A stretch of DNA of 64,000 nt from Mycobacterium sp. Root265 (GCF_001428895.1 NZ_LMJA01000033.1:93614-157613), one strand, 5' to 3'; shown: positions 19,977-29,148, counted from the stretch's first letter. The notes: a model not told the origin generated them from the sequence alone. Program-made: numbers and translations.

Positions 19977-21152
19977 TCAAGCGACAGGCGAACCAGGTTC
20001 GACGGCCGGGCTACGCGGATCAATCAGGATCTTGGCCTGCGATTCCGGATCCCCGAGCGCTTGGAACGCTGCGGCCACCCCGTCCAGGCCGACGGTGCCG
20101 GTGACCAGAGCCGACGCATCGACCTTGCCGTCGGCCAGCAGGTAGAGGGTGTCCCGGAATTCCAGCGGGGTGTAGGCGAAGACGAACCGCAGGTCGATCT
20201 CCTTGCCGTTCGCCATCGCCGGGCGTAGCCGGTCGTCGCCCATGCAGACCCCGACCACGATCACCCTGCTGGCCACGGGTGCGGCGGCGATGGCGCCGTC
20301 AATCATGCCCGGCACCCCGACGCACTCGAAGATCACCGGGCTCTTCGGTCCGGCCGCGCCCAGCTTGTCCGCGATCCGGTAGAGGTGCGCCCAGCCCGGC
20401 ACCTTGCGCAGCTTCTCCATCGAGCCCATGCCGAGTTCGTAGAGATCGGGGGCCGCGGTGATGACGCCCTTCTGCGCGGCGACCCGGTCATAGGGCGAGT
20501 CGTGCGCCGGATCGACCACCACATGGGCGCCGCACCGGGTAGCAAGCGCGCGGCGGGTCGGCGAGTAGTCGCTGGCGACGATGGTGGCCACACCCTGAGC
20601 CTTGAGGTGACAGATGACGGCCAGCCCGACCGGTCCGCAGCCGATCACGATCGCGGTGTCCCGGCGTCCGATATCGCTGCGCCGGACGGCATGCAGCGCC
20701 ACCGCCATCGGTTCGGTGAGTGCGGCGGTGTCGACATCCAGGCCGTTGGGCACCACGAAACTCATGGCGGCCTCACCGAGTACCTGTTCGGCATAGCCGC
20801 CCGGCGCCAGCGGCGACAGCCCGGTCAGATGCACTCCGCCGTTTGCCCGCAGCAGCGGAAAGGACACCACCGTGGTGCCGACCTTGAACTCCTTGGCGAC
20901 CCCGCGGCCGCGCTCGGCCACCTCCCCGCAGAATTCGTGGCCCAGGACAGTCGGGGTGTCCCCACGCATGAAATCGGGGTATCCGACCGCGTCCATCACC
21001 TCGGTGAGCTCATCGGCGTGGTCCTTGGCGTGCAGATCGGACCCGCAGATACCGCATCGCCGCACGTCGAGCAGCAACTGCCCGCGGGCGGGCTGCGGTG
21101 TGGGCATCTCGACCACGGACAGTTCGCCGGACAGACAACTGACAGCCTTCAT
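19977..21152 (-). CDS. Zinc-dependent alcohol dehydrogenase family protein
   Basis: The 391-residue protein is a medium-chain dehydrogenase. It has the catalytic zinc ligand region CGICGSDLH, GHEFCGEV, and the NAD(P) motif VIGCGPVGLAVICHLKAQG. The structural-zinc four-cysteine lobe is not evident, as in the threonine-dehydrogenase-like subgroup. It stands alone on the minus strand. The substrate is not inferable. Confidence 0.85.
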   Translation of the reverse strand: MKAVSCLSGELSVVEMPTPQPARGQLLLDVRRCGICGSDLHAKDHADELTEVMDAVGYPDFMRGDTPTVLGHEFCGEVAERGRGVAKEFKVGTTVVSFPLLRANGGVHLTGLSPLAPGGYAEQVLGEAAMSFVVPNGLDVDTAALTEPMAVALHAVRRSDIGRRDTAIVIGCGPVGLAVICHLKAQGVATIVASDYSPTRRALATRCGAHVVVDPAHDSPYDRVAAQKGVITAAPDLYELGMGSMEKLRKVPGWAHLYRIADKLGAAGPKSPVIFECVGVPGMIDGAIAAAPVASRVIVVGVCMGDDRLRPAMANGKEIDLRFVFAYTPLEFRDTLYLLADGKVDASALVTGTVGLDGVAAAFQALGDPESQAKILIDPRSPAVEPGSPVA

Positions 21153-21263
21153 AGGTATTTCCCTTCGTCAGTACCTGAGTATGGCGGTCGGTCAAAACCC
21201 CCCATAAAGCTTTCGCCCCTGTCAATATTCGGAGGGATCCAGGTGCCAATGTCAGGGGAATTC

Positions 21264-22883
21264 ATGGAACGCCTTTCGGTGTGGGTAAGTGCTGGGCTGC
21301 TGTCGGCCGGAGTGTCGGCGGCGGTGCTGGCAGGCGCCGGCGTCGCGGCAGCCGATGACTCGACGTCGGGCACCGGTTCGGGCTCGGAGCCCGGTTCGTC
21401 GTCCTCGGCGGGCGGCACCCAGACCGACAGCCCCGCTGACACGGATACCGACACCGACACCGACACCGAACCCAAGGCGACAGCGGAACCCGAGGCCGAG
21501 GCAACCGGGAAACCCGTGGACGACGCCGTCGGCGACACCCCGAAGAAAAAGAAGCGCAACCTCACCGCGCGGACCACGGCCGTGACGGCGCTCAAACCGC
21601 ACTCCGCACCGGTGACCGCGAGCGCACCCGAGCGATCGGCGACGGTCGCCGCCGAGACGGTGGAGACCGTCCCCGGTGTCGCGACGCCCGCGGTGACCGA
21701 CATCAGCTCCGGCGGCGCGGCCGCCGTCGCGAGGATCACCGCGCAGCCGAACGTGTCCCTGGCGCTGGCCGCACCCGAGGCCGCCGCCCCGGTGCAGGCC
21801 GCTGCCGCCTCGCCGCCGAACCTGATCCGCTGGCTGCAGGGCGTGGCGGACAGAATCACGGGCGGGATCGCCTCCCTGGCGTTCAACTCGTTGCAGGCGC
21901 TGGAGGCGCTCGTCACCGGCCCACCGGTGCTGCCCCCGAACAGCACTGTGACGGTGCGCAACTCGACGATTCTGCTGTCCACCGGGCAGCGGGTGAAGGC
22001 GAACTGGTACTACCCCGAGGGGGATGTGGTGCCGACGAAGCTGATCGTGTTGCAACACGGCTTCTTCGCGCTCGGTCCGATGTACAGCTTCACCGCGGCC
22101 AACCTCGCCGCATCCACCGGAGCCATCGTGGTGACACCCACGATCTCCTCGAATCCCTATGCCGGTGACGACAGCTGGATCAACGGTGACGGTCTGGCCG
22201 CCGCCATCGCCGACCTGTTCGACGGTGACCGCCAGGCGTTGACCGACAGCGCGCTGGCCGCGGGCTTCGCCACCCGTTACGGCCTGGACCCCGCAGAGGC
22301 GCGGCTGCCCGAGAAGTTCGGGCTGGCAGGCCATTCGGCCGGCGGCGGGCTGGTGGCCGCGGTCGCCGGTTACCTCGTGGACAACGGTGACGCCGACGAC
22401 CTGGTCGGTGTCATCACCTTGGACGGCGTGCCGCTCGGCAGCGCCGCAGTGGTCGCGCTGGGCAAGCTGCAGGCTTACGAAACCGCCACCGGCCGTTACA
22501 TCCCGGTCCGTGAGATCGGCGCACCGCCGAACTCCTTCAACTCCAACAGCAACCTCAAGGCGGATCTGAACGCGGCCCGGCCCGGCCGGTTCAACGGCGT
22601 GGTGCTCGCCGGTGGCGTGCACATGGACTCGATGCGGGGCGGCAACCCCGTCGTGCAGTTCGTCGCCTCGCTGCTCGCGGGCTTCCCGCGGCCGCAGAAC
22701 CCGCCCGCCGTCGTGCAGCTGTCCACTCAGTGGTTCAACGACTGGTTCGCCGGTGACACCGACAACGGCGATGAACTGGTACCCGGGTCGACGGTACCGA
22801 TCAGCACACCGAACGGGACCGCCCAGGGCACCGTGATCGGATCCGCCTTGCCGGCAACCCGGTTCGTCACCGTCGCGGTATAG
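21264..22883 (+). CDS. Secreted alpha/beta hydrolase with low-complexity acidic linker
   Basis: The 539-residue protein has a signal peptide (MERLSVWV to about VAAAD), then about 150 residues of Ser/Asp/Thr/Glu-rich disordered sequence including a DTDTDTDT run and a KKKKR patch, then an alpha/beta-hydrolase with LQHGFFALG and the nucleophile S358 in GHSAGGG. ATG 21264 is preferred because AGGGGA lies five bases upstream; ATG 21249 is possible. Similar secreted mycobacterial esterases exist, but substrates are unknown. The linker could span the cell wall or be glycosylated. Confidence 0.8.
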   Translation: MERLSVWVSAGLLSAGVSAAVLAGAGVAAADDSTSGTGSGSEPGSSSSAGGTQTDSPADTDTDTDTDTEPKATAEPEAEATGKPVDDAVGDTPKKKKRNLTARTTAVTALKPHSAPVTASAPERSATVAAETVETVPGVATPAVTDISSGGAAAVARITAQPNVSLALAAPEAAAPVQAAAASPPNLIRWLQGVADRITGGIASLAFNSLQALEALVTGPPVLPPNSTVTVRNSTILLSTGQRVKANWYYPEGDVVPTKLIVLQHGFFALGPMYSFTAANLAASTGAIVVTPTISSNPYAGDDSWINGDGLAAAIADLFDGDRQALTDSALAAGFATRYGLDPAEARLPEKFGLAGHSAGGGLVAAVAGYLVDNGDADDLVGVITLDGVPLGSAAVVALGKLQAYETATGRYIPVREIGAPPNSFNSNSNLKADLNAARPGRFNGVVLAGGVHMDSMRGGNPVVQFVASLLAGFPRPQNPPAVVQLSTQWFNDWFAGDTDNGDELVPGSTVPISTPNGTAQGTVIGSALPATRFVTVAV

Positions 22884-22891
22884 CGCGCGAG

Positions 22892-24136
22892 CTACATCCC
22901 GCGCCTGCGCCCGATCGAGACGGTGCCGTTGCGCCGGAGCATCGCCAGCGTCGTCGCGATCCGGCCCCGGTTGACGTCCGGGGCGTGGCCGGCCCCGATC
23001 CGGTGCAGCTGATCTGTGTGCCAACTGAGTTCGAGAATGCCGTCCAGTGACTTCAGATCCACGAACCTGCCGAGCAGCCCGCGCATTCCCGCGCGCACCT
23101 GATGGGCCACCACAGTCTCCGACCGACCGTGCAGGATCGCACCGGCCGCGTCGGTGGTCGTCACCGTCGGCCTGCCCAGACCGATGACATCGCATTCCCC
23201 GGTACCGACCGCCTCCGCCATGGCGCTGCGCGACCGGAATCCGCCGGTGACGGCAAGCGGGACATCCCCGACGATCTCCCGCACCGTGCGGGCGTATTCA
23301 AGGAAGTACGCCTCCCGCGCCCTGGTGCTGTCGGCGGCCTTGCCCATCATCGCGGGAGTTTCGTAGCTTCCACCGCTGACCTCGATGAGGTCGAGGCCCT
23401 CGCCGGCCAGGGCTGCCAGCACACCGCGGGACTCGTCCTCGGTGAAGCCACCGCGCTGGAAGTCCGCCGAATTCAGTTTGAGCCCCACGGCGAAGGACGG
23501 TGAGACGCGCGACCTGATGCGGCGCACGATCTCCACGAGAAAGCGCATCCGCCGCTGCGGGTCGCCACCCCATTCGTCGTCACGCCGGTTGGACAGCGGC
23601 GACAGGAACTGCGCCACCAGATAACCGTGCGCCCCATGGATCTGCACGCCGTCGAAACCCGCCGACTCACACACCACGGCCGCCGTCGCAAACCGGTTGA
23701 TGATGTCCTCGATCTCCGCAGCGGTGAGCGCCCGTGGTGTCGGCGAGCCCGGCAGGGTCAACGCAACGGCGCTGGGGGCGACCGGCGTGTGCCCGAGTGC
23801 AAGCGGATTCGATTGCCGCCCTGGGTGATTGAGCTGGACCCAGATGGGCACCCCGCCGTCCTTGGTGGCCTTGGCCCACCGCGACAATGCGTCCAGATCG
23901 CGATCATCCTCGATCACGACGTTCCCGGGTTCGCCGAGCTGCCTGCGGTCGACCATCACGTTGCCGGTGATGACCAGGCCGTAGCCGCCCTGACTCCAAC
24001 TGGAGTAGAGCCGCTCCAGGCGCCCGTCGGGAGCATTCTTCCGGTCGCCCAATGCCTCACTGAGCGCCGCCTTCATGATCCGGTTGGGCAGTACCTGACC
24101 ACAGGGCAGCGTCAATGGTTCGGACAGGGAATTCAT
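22892..24136 (-). CDS. NADH:flavin oxidoreductase, Old Yellow Enzyme family
   Basis: The 414-residue protein is an OYE-type FMN TIM barrel that reduces activated alkenes or enones. The active-site block GFDGVQIHGAHGYLVAQFLSP and WGGDPQRRMRF are diagnostic; the catalytic His and following residues are present. ATG 24136 is used because AAGGAG is eight bases upstream. It ends an operon begun by the alpha/beta hydrolase (13-base gap), preceded by palindromic TetR sites, so it is probably induced by the same ligand. Confidence 0.88.
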   Translation of the reverse strand: MNSLSEPLTLPCGQVLPNRIMKAALSEALGDRKNAPDGRLERLYSSWSQGGYGLVITGNVMVDRRQLGEPGNVVIEDDRDLDALSRWAKATKDGGVPIWVQLNHPGRQSNPLALGHTPVAPSAVALTLPGSPTPRALTAAEIEDIINRFATAAVVCESAGFDGVQIHGAHGYLVAQFLSPLSNRRDDEWGGDPQRRMRFLVEIVRRIRSRVSPSFAVGLKLNSADFQRGGFTEDESRGVLAALAGEGLDLIEVSGGSYETPAMMGKAADSTRAREAYFLEYARTVREIVGDVPLAVTGGFRSRSAMAEAVGTGECDVIGLGRPTVTTTDAAGAILHGRSETVVAHQVRAGMRGLLGRFVDLKSLDGILELSWHTDQLHRIGAGHAPDVNRGRIATTLAMLRRNGTVSIGRRRGM

Positions 24137-24149
24137 GTGCATGGCTCCT

Positions 24150-24998
24150 TTATTCGCCGGCCAGGAATGCGATGGCATCGGGCACGAAGGTCTCGTGATG
24201 TTGAAAGATCCCACCGTGGCCGGACCGTGGATAGATCTTCAGCATGGCGTTGGGCAGTCGACGCGCCAAGTCGGCCGAGTGACTGCTGGCCACCATGACA
24301 TCGTGGTCACCGTTGGCGACTAACACCGGCGCGGTGATGGCGGACAGATCATCGGGGGCGCTGAGACCGGCCCGGCGGATCGCCTTGAGTTGTCCGATCC
24401 TGGCCTGGAGCCTGATCTTCTCGTCGCGGTCAGACGTCCGCTGTGCGAGTCGGCGGAAGTACTCCGACGCCGCGCGCTTGCCCTCGCCGGTGCGGGGAAA
24501 GAACAGGAAGTTCCTGGCATCGCTGAATGTCAGAGCTGCCTTGACGTACGCGATGGCCGTGATCACGGCGATGCGTTCGATACCACCTCCACCGCGTGGA
24601 CCGGTACCCGCCAGGATCATGCGGCGCACGAGCTCCGGGGCCTGCAGCGCGACCATCTGGGCGACGCCCCCGCCCAGCGAGAACCCGAACAGGTCGACCT
24701 TGCGGTGGCCGAGCGCACGGATGAACGCGATGGCATCGGCGCCCATCGCCTCGACCGTCGGCGGCACCGTGGACCCCGTCCCGCCGACTCCGCGATTGTC
24801 GAAAGCTATGACGCGGTGGCGGGCGGCGATCCCCTCGATGATCTTCGGGTCCCAGTCATCCAGCACGGCCATCAGGTGGTGCAGGAACACCACCGGCACA
24901 CCGGCGCCGGAACCGAGTTCGCGGTACGCGTAGGTGATGCCGTCGACATCGATCGTTCTGGTCGGCGCATCTTTCCAGCTCGTCGTCTTGGTGGTCAT
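24150..24998 (-). CDS. Alpha/beta hydrolase, copy A
   Basis: The 282-residue protein has an alpha/beta-hydrolase core with VVFLHHLMAVLDDW (oxyanion region), FDNRGVG, the nucleophile elbow GFSLGGGV and the late GHGGIF catalytic histidine. It is a clear paralogue of the protein encoded at 28312-29148. The start at 24998 follows AAAGGCGA. Two copies of the GTAYACC-type palindrome lie 43 and 78 bases upstream, between it and the divergent TetR gene. Confidence 0.88.
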   Translation of the reverse strand: MTTKTTSWKDAPTRTIDVDGITYAYRELGSGAGVPVVFLHHLMAVLDDWDPKIIEGIAARHRVIAFDNRGVGGTGSTVPPTVEAMGADAIAFIRALGHRKVDLFGFSLGGGVAQMVALQAPELVRRMILAGTGPRGGGGIERIAVITAIAYVKAALTFSDARNFLFFPRTGEGKRAASEYFRRLAQRTSDRDEKIRLQARIGQLKAIRRAGLSAPDDLSAITAPVLVANGDHDVMVASSHSADLARRLPNAMLKIYPRSGHGGIFQHHETFVPDAIAFLAGE

Positions 24999-25040
24999 GT
25001 CGCCTTTCGCGGCCGTCACGCCGGTCGTGGTGCGCGTCCG

Positions 25041-25058
25041 GTATACCGATTGGTGTAC
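25041..25058. promoter_or_regulatory. TetR operator copy 1, GTATACCGATTGGTGTAC
   Basis: This 18-bp imperfect palindrome with arms GTATACC and GGTGTAC is the first of six similar sites in 3.3 kb. It lies upstream of the hydrolase A gene and is oriented towards the hydrolase-OYE operon. Confidence 0.7.
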
Positions 25059-25075
25059 TTGTGCCCGTCACCGTA

Positions 25076-25093
25076 GTAAACCGATTGGTATAT
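25076..25093. promoter_or_regulatory. TetR operator copy 2, GTAAACCGATTGGTATAT
   Basis: The site lies seven bases before the ATG of the TetR gene at 25101 and 35 bases from copy 1. Its place suggests autorepression. Confidence 0.7.
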
Positions 25094-25100
25094 TGCAACC

Positions 25101-25682
25101 ATGCGTGTACGAGATCGACTCACCTCGGCGACCGCCGTCCTGATGCAGCGCCACGGCGTGGCGGGTACCGGGATTGCGCGCATCCTGGAGACCAGCGGCG
25201 TCACCAGGCGGTCCATCTACCTGAACTTCCCTGGCGGCAAGGCCGAACTCGTCACTGCCGCAACACGTTTTGCGGGCGATGAGCTTTCGGGCACCATACG
25301 CGGCCTTGTTGACACGCCGGATCCTGTGGGTGCATTCGCCCGGATGTGGGGCACCGTCCTGTTGAGCACGGAGTTCGAAGGCGGCTGTCCCATCGTCGCT
25401 GCGGCCTGCAGCGGGGACGAAGCTCCCGAGGCCGCGGCGGCGGCCGCCGAGGTGTTCGCCACGTGGGGCACACTGCTCGCCGAACGCCTCATCCGCGACG
25501 GGATCGCCGAGGACGTGGCGCAGTCACTGTCGACGACCATCGTCGCCTCGATGGAAGGCGCGGTGATACTCGCACGCGCTGCGCGTTCGACCACACCCCT
25601 GGAACAGGTCGCCCATCACATCGAAGAACTCATCGCGGCGCACCGGCCGGCCGCACGGCAGCGCCGTCGCACAGAGAAATAA
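25101..25682 (+). CDS. TetR-family regulator A (LmrA/YxaF-like)
   Basis: The 193-residue protein has a TetR helix-turn-helix (GTGIARILETSGVTRRSIYLNF, about 22-43, cut for length in part) and a ligand domain with FEGGCPIVAAACSGDE, which recalls the LmrA/YxaF subfamily. It is transcribed away from hydrolase A, with operator copies 1 and 2 between them. Copy 3 overlaps its stop codon. It and the TetR at 27611-28219 are both candidates for reading the shared operators. Confidence 0.85.
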   Translation: MRVRDRLTSATAVLMQRHGVAGTGIARILETSGVTRRSIYLNFPGGKAELVTAATRFAGDELSGTIRGLVDTPDPVGAFARMWGTVLLSTEFEGGCPIVAAACSGDEAPEAAAAAAEVFATWGTLLAERLIRDGIAEDVAQSLSTTIVASMEGAVILARAARSTTPLEQVAHHIEELIAAHRPAARQRRRTEK

Positions 25683-25697
25683 CACCGATCGGTTTAC
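25680..25697. promoter_or_regulatory. TetR operator copy 3, TAACACCGATCGGTTTAC
   Basis: The site overlaps the stop codon of TetR A and lies about 100 bases upstream of the SDR gene. The core ACACCGATCGGTTTAC is the same dyad with one degenerate outer arm. Confidence 0.55.
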
Positions 25698-25727
25698 ATG
25701 TCGCAGCCGCGACGTGTACCGTCCCAA

Positions 25728-25745
25728 GTACACCATTCGGTATAC
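25728..25745. promoter_or_regulatory. TetR operator copy 4, GTACACCATTCGGTATAC
   Basis: Both seven-base arms fit the consensus. It is about 50 bases upstream of the SDR ATG at 25796 and would control the SDR-quinone-oxidoreductase pair. Confidence 0.7.
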
Positions 25746-25795
25746 AAGGGACGAGGGTTCTCCTTTCTCCCATTTCCCACGAGAGGGAGAACCAC

Positions 25796-26620
25796 ATGCG
25801 CTCTGTACTGGTCACCGGCGCGGGCCGCGGCATCGGCCGCGCGATCACCGAGCACCTCAGCGGCCACGGATGGGAGGTGTACGCGACGGCACGGTCCGAT
25901 TCCGCCCTGCAGGGTCTCGACCGGCTTCCACACGTGCACGCCGTACCCCTCGGCATCACCGACCGGGACGCCATCGCCGCCCTTCCCGACCAGCTACCCG
26001 AAACGCTCGACGGTGTGGTCAACAATGCGGGCATCATCGTGAACGGACCGGTGGAGGGCCTGCACCTCGACGACCTGTCGCGGCAGTTCGAGGTGAACGT
26101 GACCGCTCAGATAGCGGTCACCAAGGCAGTACTGCCCCAGATCCGGGCCGCTCGCGGCCGGGTGGTGTTCATGTCCTCGGTCAGCGGGCTGATCACGACC
26201 CCGGGTACCGGTGCCTACAGCGCGTCGAAGTACGCGATCGAGTCACTCGCCGATGCGCTTCGGATAGAACTGCGGCCGTGGCACATTGCGGTGTCGCTCA
26301 TCGAGCCCGGCCCCATCCGCACCGACATGTGGGGCGACATCCTCGTCGAGCACGACCGGATGGTGAACGCACTCGACCCCCGGCACCGCGCACTGTATTC
26401 CGCCCATCTGGGCGGTACCCGGCAGTTGCTCGGGCGTATGCAGAAGTTGGCCGCCGACCCGAAGAAGGTGGTCAACGCCGTCGAGCGCGCGCTGACCGCC
26501 AGGCATCCGCGACGCCGCTACCTTCTCGACAATCTCAGCCGCGTCCAGAAGCTCGTGGTGGCGCTCAGCCCCACGCCGCTGAACGACGCGGTCCTGTCTG
26601 CGGCGACCACCCGCTCATGA
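25796..26620 (+). CDS. Short-chain dehydrogenase/reductase
   Basis: The 274-residue protein has the classical SDR cofactor motif TGAGRGIG at 7-14, NNAG, and the catalytic Ser...YSASK (Y and K present). The C-terminal extension resembles SDR family members that act on retinol-like or steroid substrates, but this is not decisive. GAGAGGGAGA precedes the ATG. Its stop overlaps the next ATG (ATGA), so the pair is translationally coupled. Operator copies 3 and 4 precede it. Confidence 0.87.
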   Translation: MRSVLVTGAGRGIGRAITEHLSGHGWEVYATARSDSALQGLDRLPHVHAVPLGITDRDAIAALPDQLPETLDGVVNNAGIIVNGPVEGLHLDDLSRQFEVNVTAQIAVTKAVLPQIRAARGRVVFMSSVSGLITTPGTGAYSASKYAIESLADALRIELRPWHIAVSLIEPGPIRTDMWGDILVEHDRMVNALDPRHRALYSAHLGGTRQLLGRMQKLAADPKKVVNAVERALTARHPRRRYLLDNLSRVQKLVVALSPTPLNDAVLSAATTRS

Positions 26621-27630
26621 AAGCCTTCACGGTCGACCGTTATGCGAAGAAGAGCGTCCTCCGCAAAGCGGAGATGCCCGAACCCGTCGTCGGCGCCGAC
26701 GACGTCCTCGTCGAGATCCACGCCGCCGGGGTCAATCTGTTGGACGCCAAGATCCGCGACGGTGAGTTCAAACTGATACTGCCCTACCGGCTGCCTCAGA
26801 TCGCGGGCAACGACGTGGCCGGCGTCGTGCGGCGGGTGGGCGCCCGGGTACGGGATTTCGCGCCCGGCGACGAGGTGTACGCACGCCCGGACAAGGACCG
26901 GATCGGGACGTTCGCCGAGCTGATCGCGATGAACCACCGCGACGTCGCCCAAAAGCCCCGTGCGCTCGGCATGGTCGAGGCCGCCTCGCTACCACTGGTC
27001 GCCCTGACCGCGTGGCAGGCACTCGTCGAGAGCGCCGGCCTGCAGAAGGGCCAACGGGTCTTCATCCAGGCAGGCACCGGCGGTGTCGGCACCATCGCCA
27101 TCCAGTTGGCCAGACATCTGGGCGCGACTGTCGCGACCACGTGCAGCCCCGGCAGCTTCGATCTGGTCAAGGGTCTGGGCGCCGACATCGTGATCGATTA
27201 CCGGACAGCGGAGTTCGAAGACGTCCTGAGCGACTACGACGTCGTGCTGCACAGCCAGGACACCGCCGCGCTGAAGAAGTCGCTGCGGATCCTCAAGCCG
27301 GGCGGCACATTGGTCTCCATCTCCGGGCCGCCCGATCACGTCTTCGGCGCGCAGATCGGAGCGCCCTGGTACGTCCGGTTGTTGCTGCGGGCACTCAGCT
27401 CGGGGACGCGACGGCGTGCCCGTCGGCTCGGCGTCCGCTTCCACTTCCTCTTCATGCGCGCCGATGGTGGGCAGCTGCGGGAGATCACCACGCTGATCGA
27501 TGCGGGCGCCATCCGTCCGGTGATGGACAGGGTGTTCCCGTTCGATGAGACCAACGACGCGCTGGCCTACGTCGAGTCCGGACGGGCCAAGGGCAAGGTC
27601 GTCGTCGCGGTCACGCCGGAGCGCGACTGA
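26617..27630 (+). CDS. NADP-dependent quinone-oxidoreductase-like MDR protein
   Basis: The 337-residue protein is a zinc-independent medium-chain reductase of the quinone oxidoreductase/alkenal reductase type. It contains AAGVNLLDAKIRDG, GNDVAGVV and the nucleotide motif IQAGTGGVGTIAIQLA, with no zinc cysteine set. It is coupled to the SDR by ATGA and converges on the second TetR gene with a 20-base overlap. It probably reduces enones or quinones in the same pathway as the OYE enzyme in this cluster. Confidence 0.87.
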   Translation: MKAFTVDRYAKKSVLRKAEMPEPVVGADDVLVEIHAAGVNLLDAKIRDGEFKLILPYRLPQIAGNDVAGVVRRVGARVRDFAPGDEVYARPDKDRIGTFAELIAMNHRDVAQKPRALGMVEAASLPLVALTAWQALVESAGLQKGQRVFIQAGTGGVGTIAIQLARHLGATVATTCSPGSFDLVKGLGADIVIDYRTAEFEDVLSDYDVVLHSQDTAALKKSLRILKPGGTLVSISGPPDHVFGAQIGAPWYVRLLLRALSSGTRRRARRLGVRFHFLFMRADGGQLREITTLIDAGAIRPVMDRVFPFDETNDALAYVESGRAKGKVVVAVTPERD

Positions 27631-28219
27631 TCGCAGCGTCGAGCAGGGTCTGGGCGGCCTTCCTGGCGTGCGTCCAGGGTGCGGGGTCGTTGAGCGAGGT
27701 CGACATGGCGGCGGCCCCCTCGAAGAGCAATGCGAGCTGGTGGCCGAGCAGTTTGGGATTGGCCGCCCCCGCTGCGCGCGCCAGCGTGACGAGCCCGTCA
27801 ATGTAGCTGCGCTTGTGCGCCTCGACGATCTCGTGCACCTCGGGCATACCGTCGGCGGCCTCGACAGCCGCGTTGTGGAACGGGCAACCTCGCATCAGCC
27901 CTCCCGCCGGAGGCGTCTGGAACAGTGCCAGGATGCGTGACCTCGGGCTGCGGTTGGCCGCCGCGGGTCCGGGTACGACGGGATCACCGACACCCTGCCT
28001 GATATGGCGCAGATACTCCTCGACCACGGCCGTCTTGCTCGGAAAGTGTTGATAAAGAGTGCGTTTGGAGACGTTGGCCTCGGCCGCGAGCCGCTCGACA
28101 CCGGTGGCGTTGATGCCCTCCTGATAGAAGAGCCTGATGGCGGCGTCCAGAATCCGTTGGCGCGCCCCCCGGCCGCCGCGCCCGGGCGCCGGTTGCACAT
28201 CAGATGTCACGGTCATCAC
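27611..28219 (-). CDS. TetR-family regulator B
   Basis: The 202-residue protein has a TetR helix-turn-helix (ATGVERLAAEANVSKRTLYQ, about 38-57) and a ligand domain with GGLMRGCPFHNAAVEAA, the same CPFHNAA-type motif found in many AcrR-like repressors. Operator copy 5 ends five bases before its start, so it is likely autoregulated. It is divergent from hydrolase B. Confidence 0.86.
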   Translation of the reverse strand: MMTVTSDVQPAPGRGGRGARQRILDAAIRLFYQEGINATGVERLAAEANVSKRTLYQHFPSKTAVVEEYLRHIRQGVGDPVVPGPAAANRSPRSRILALFQTPPAGGLMRGCPFHNAAVEAADGMPEVHEIVEAHKRSYIDGLVTLARAAGAANPKLLGHQLALLFEGAAAMSTSLNDPAPWTHARKAAQTLLDAAISRAPA

Positions 28220-28223
28220 CGAA

Positions 28224-28241
28224 GTATACCGCTTGGTTTAC
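28224..28241. promoter_or_regulatory. TetR operator copy 5, GTATACCGCTTGGTTTAC
   Basis: This palindrome lies directly upstream of the TetR B start and would block its promoter. The arms match copies 1, 2, 4 and 6. Confidence 0.7.
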
Positions 28242-28275
28242 ATCGCCCCGGCTGGCGTGTAGCGTCGGCAACGAA

Positions 28276-28293
28276 GTACACCGAACGGTATAC
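28276..28293. promoter_or_regulatory. TetR operator copy 6, GTACACCGAACGGTATAC
   Basis: The palindrome ends 18 bases before the ATG of hydrolase B, just ahead of its GGAGAGG ribosome binding site, and would control the hydrolase-DUF4345-SDR genes. Confidence 0.7.
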
Positions 28294-28311
28294 ATGGAGA
28301 GGTGCCAACCG

Positions 28312-29148
28312 ATGAGCGCGCGAACGTACAGGGATACCCCGACCAAGACGATCGACGTCGGTGACACGACGTTCGCGTACCGCGACGTCGGCACCGCAGC
28401 AGGCGTGCCGGTGATCTTCCTCAATCACCTCGCGGCCGTCCTGGACAACTGGGATCCGCGCGTCGTCGACGGCATCGCCGCGCAGCACCGCGTCATCACC
28501 TTCGACAATCGGGGCGTCGGAGCCTCCCGCGGTAAGACACCGACATCGGTGGCCGCGATGGCGGACGACGCCATCGCATTCATCCGCGCACTGGGCTTCG
28601 AGCAGGTCGATCTTCTCGGATTCTCGTTGGGCGGCATGGTCTCTCAGGAGATCGCTGCTCGGCGGCCGCAACTGATACGGAAGCTGATCCTCGCGGGAAC
28701 CGGGCCGGCCGGCGGTGTGGGCATCGACAAGGTGACGCGAGTGACGATCAGCGACACCACCAGGGCTCTGCTGACAGGCAAGGACCCGAAGGAGAATCTC
28801 TTCTTCACCAGAACGGCGCACGGCCGGGCGGAAGCCAAGCGCTTCGTCGGCCGGCTCAAGGAGCGGACCGCCGATCGTGACAAGTCCATCTCCCCCTTCG
28901 CTTTCCGTGCCCAGCTGAAAGCCATCCACGGGTGGGGCGTTCAGCAGCCCGTCGACCTCTCCGGCATCCGGCAGCCGGTGTTCGTCGCCAACGGCGACGA
29001 TGACCGGATGGTCCCCACCAGCAACTCACACGATCTGGCCCGTCGGCTCCCGAATGCGCAGCTGAAGATCTACCCGGACGCCGGGCACGGCGGCATCTTC
29101 CAGTTCCACGACGAATTCGTCGCCCAAGCCCTCGAGTTCCTGCGATGA
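28312..29148 (+). CDS. Alpha/beta hydrolase, copy B
   Basis: The 278-residue protein is a paralogue of the one at 24150-24998: both open with T.T.D(V).(D/T)T.AYR(E/D)(L/V)G and share AVLD.WDP...GIA..HRVI.FDNRGVG. The nucleophile elbow is GFSLGGMV and the catalytic histidine is in AGHGGIF. GGAGAGG eight bases upstream supports ATG 28312. Its stop overlaps the DUF4345-like gene by ATGA. Confidence 0.88.
   Translation: MSARTYRDTPTKTIDVGDTTFAYRDVGTAAGVPVIFLNHLAAVLDNWDPRVVDGIAAQHRVITFDNRGVGASRGKTPTSVAAMADDAIAFIRALGFEQVDLLGFSLGGMVSQEIAARRPQLIRKLILAGTGPAGGVGIDKVTRVTISDTTRALLTGKDPKENLFFTRTAHGRAEAKRFVGRLKERTADRDKSISPFAFRAQLKAIHGWGVQQPVDLSGIRQPVFVANGDDDRMVPTSNSHDLARRLPNAQLKIYPDAGHGGIFQFHDEFVAQALEFLR

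Noticed and set aside
21252-23195. 647-codon open frame on the minus strand
   Set aside because: It is the shadow of the secreted hydrolase, Arg/Gly-rich and without motifs.
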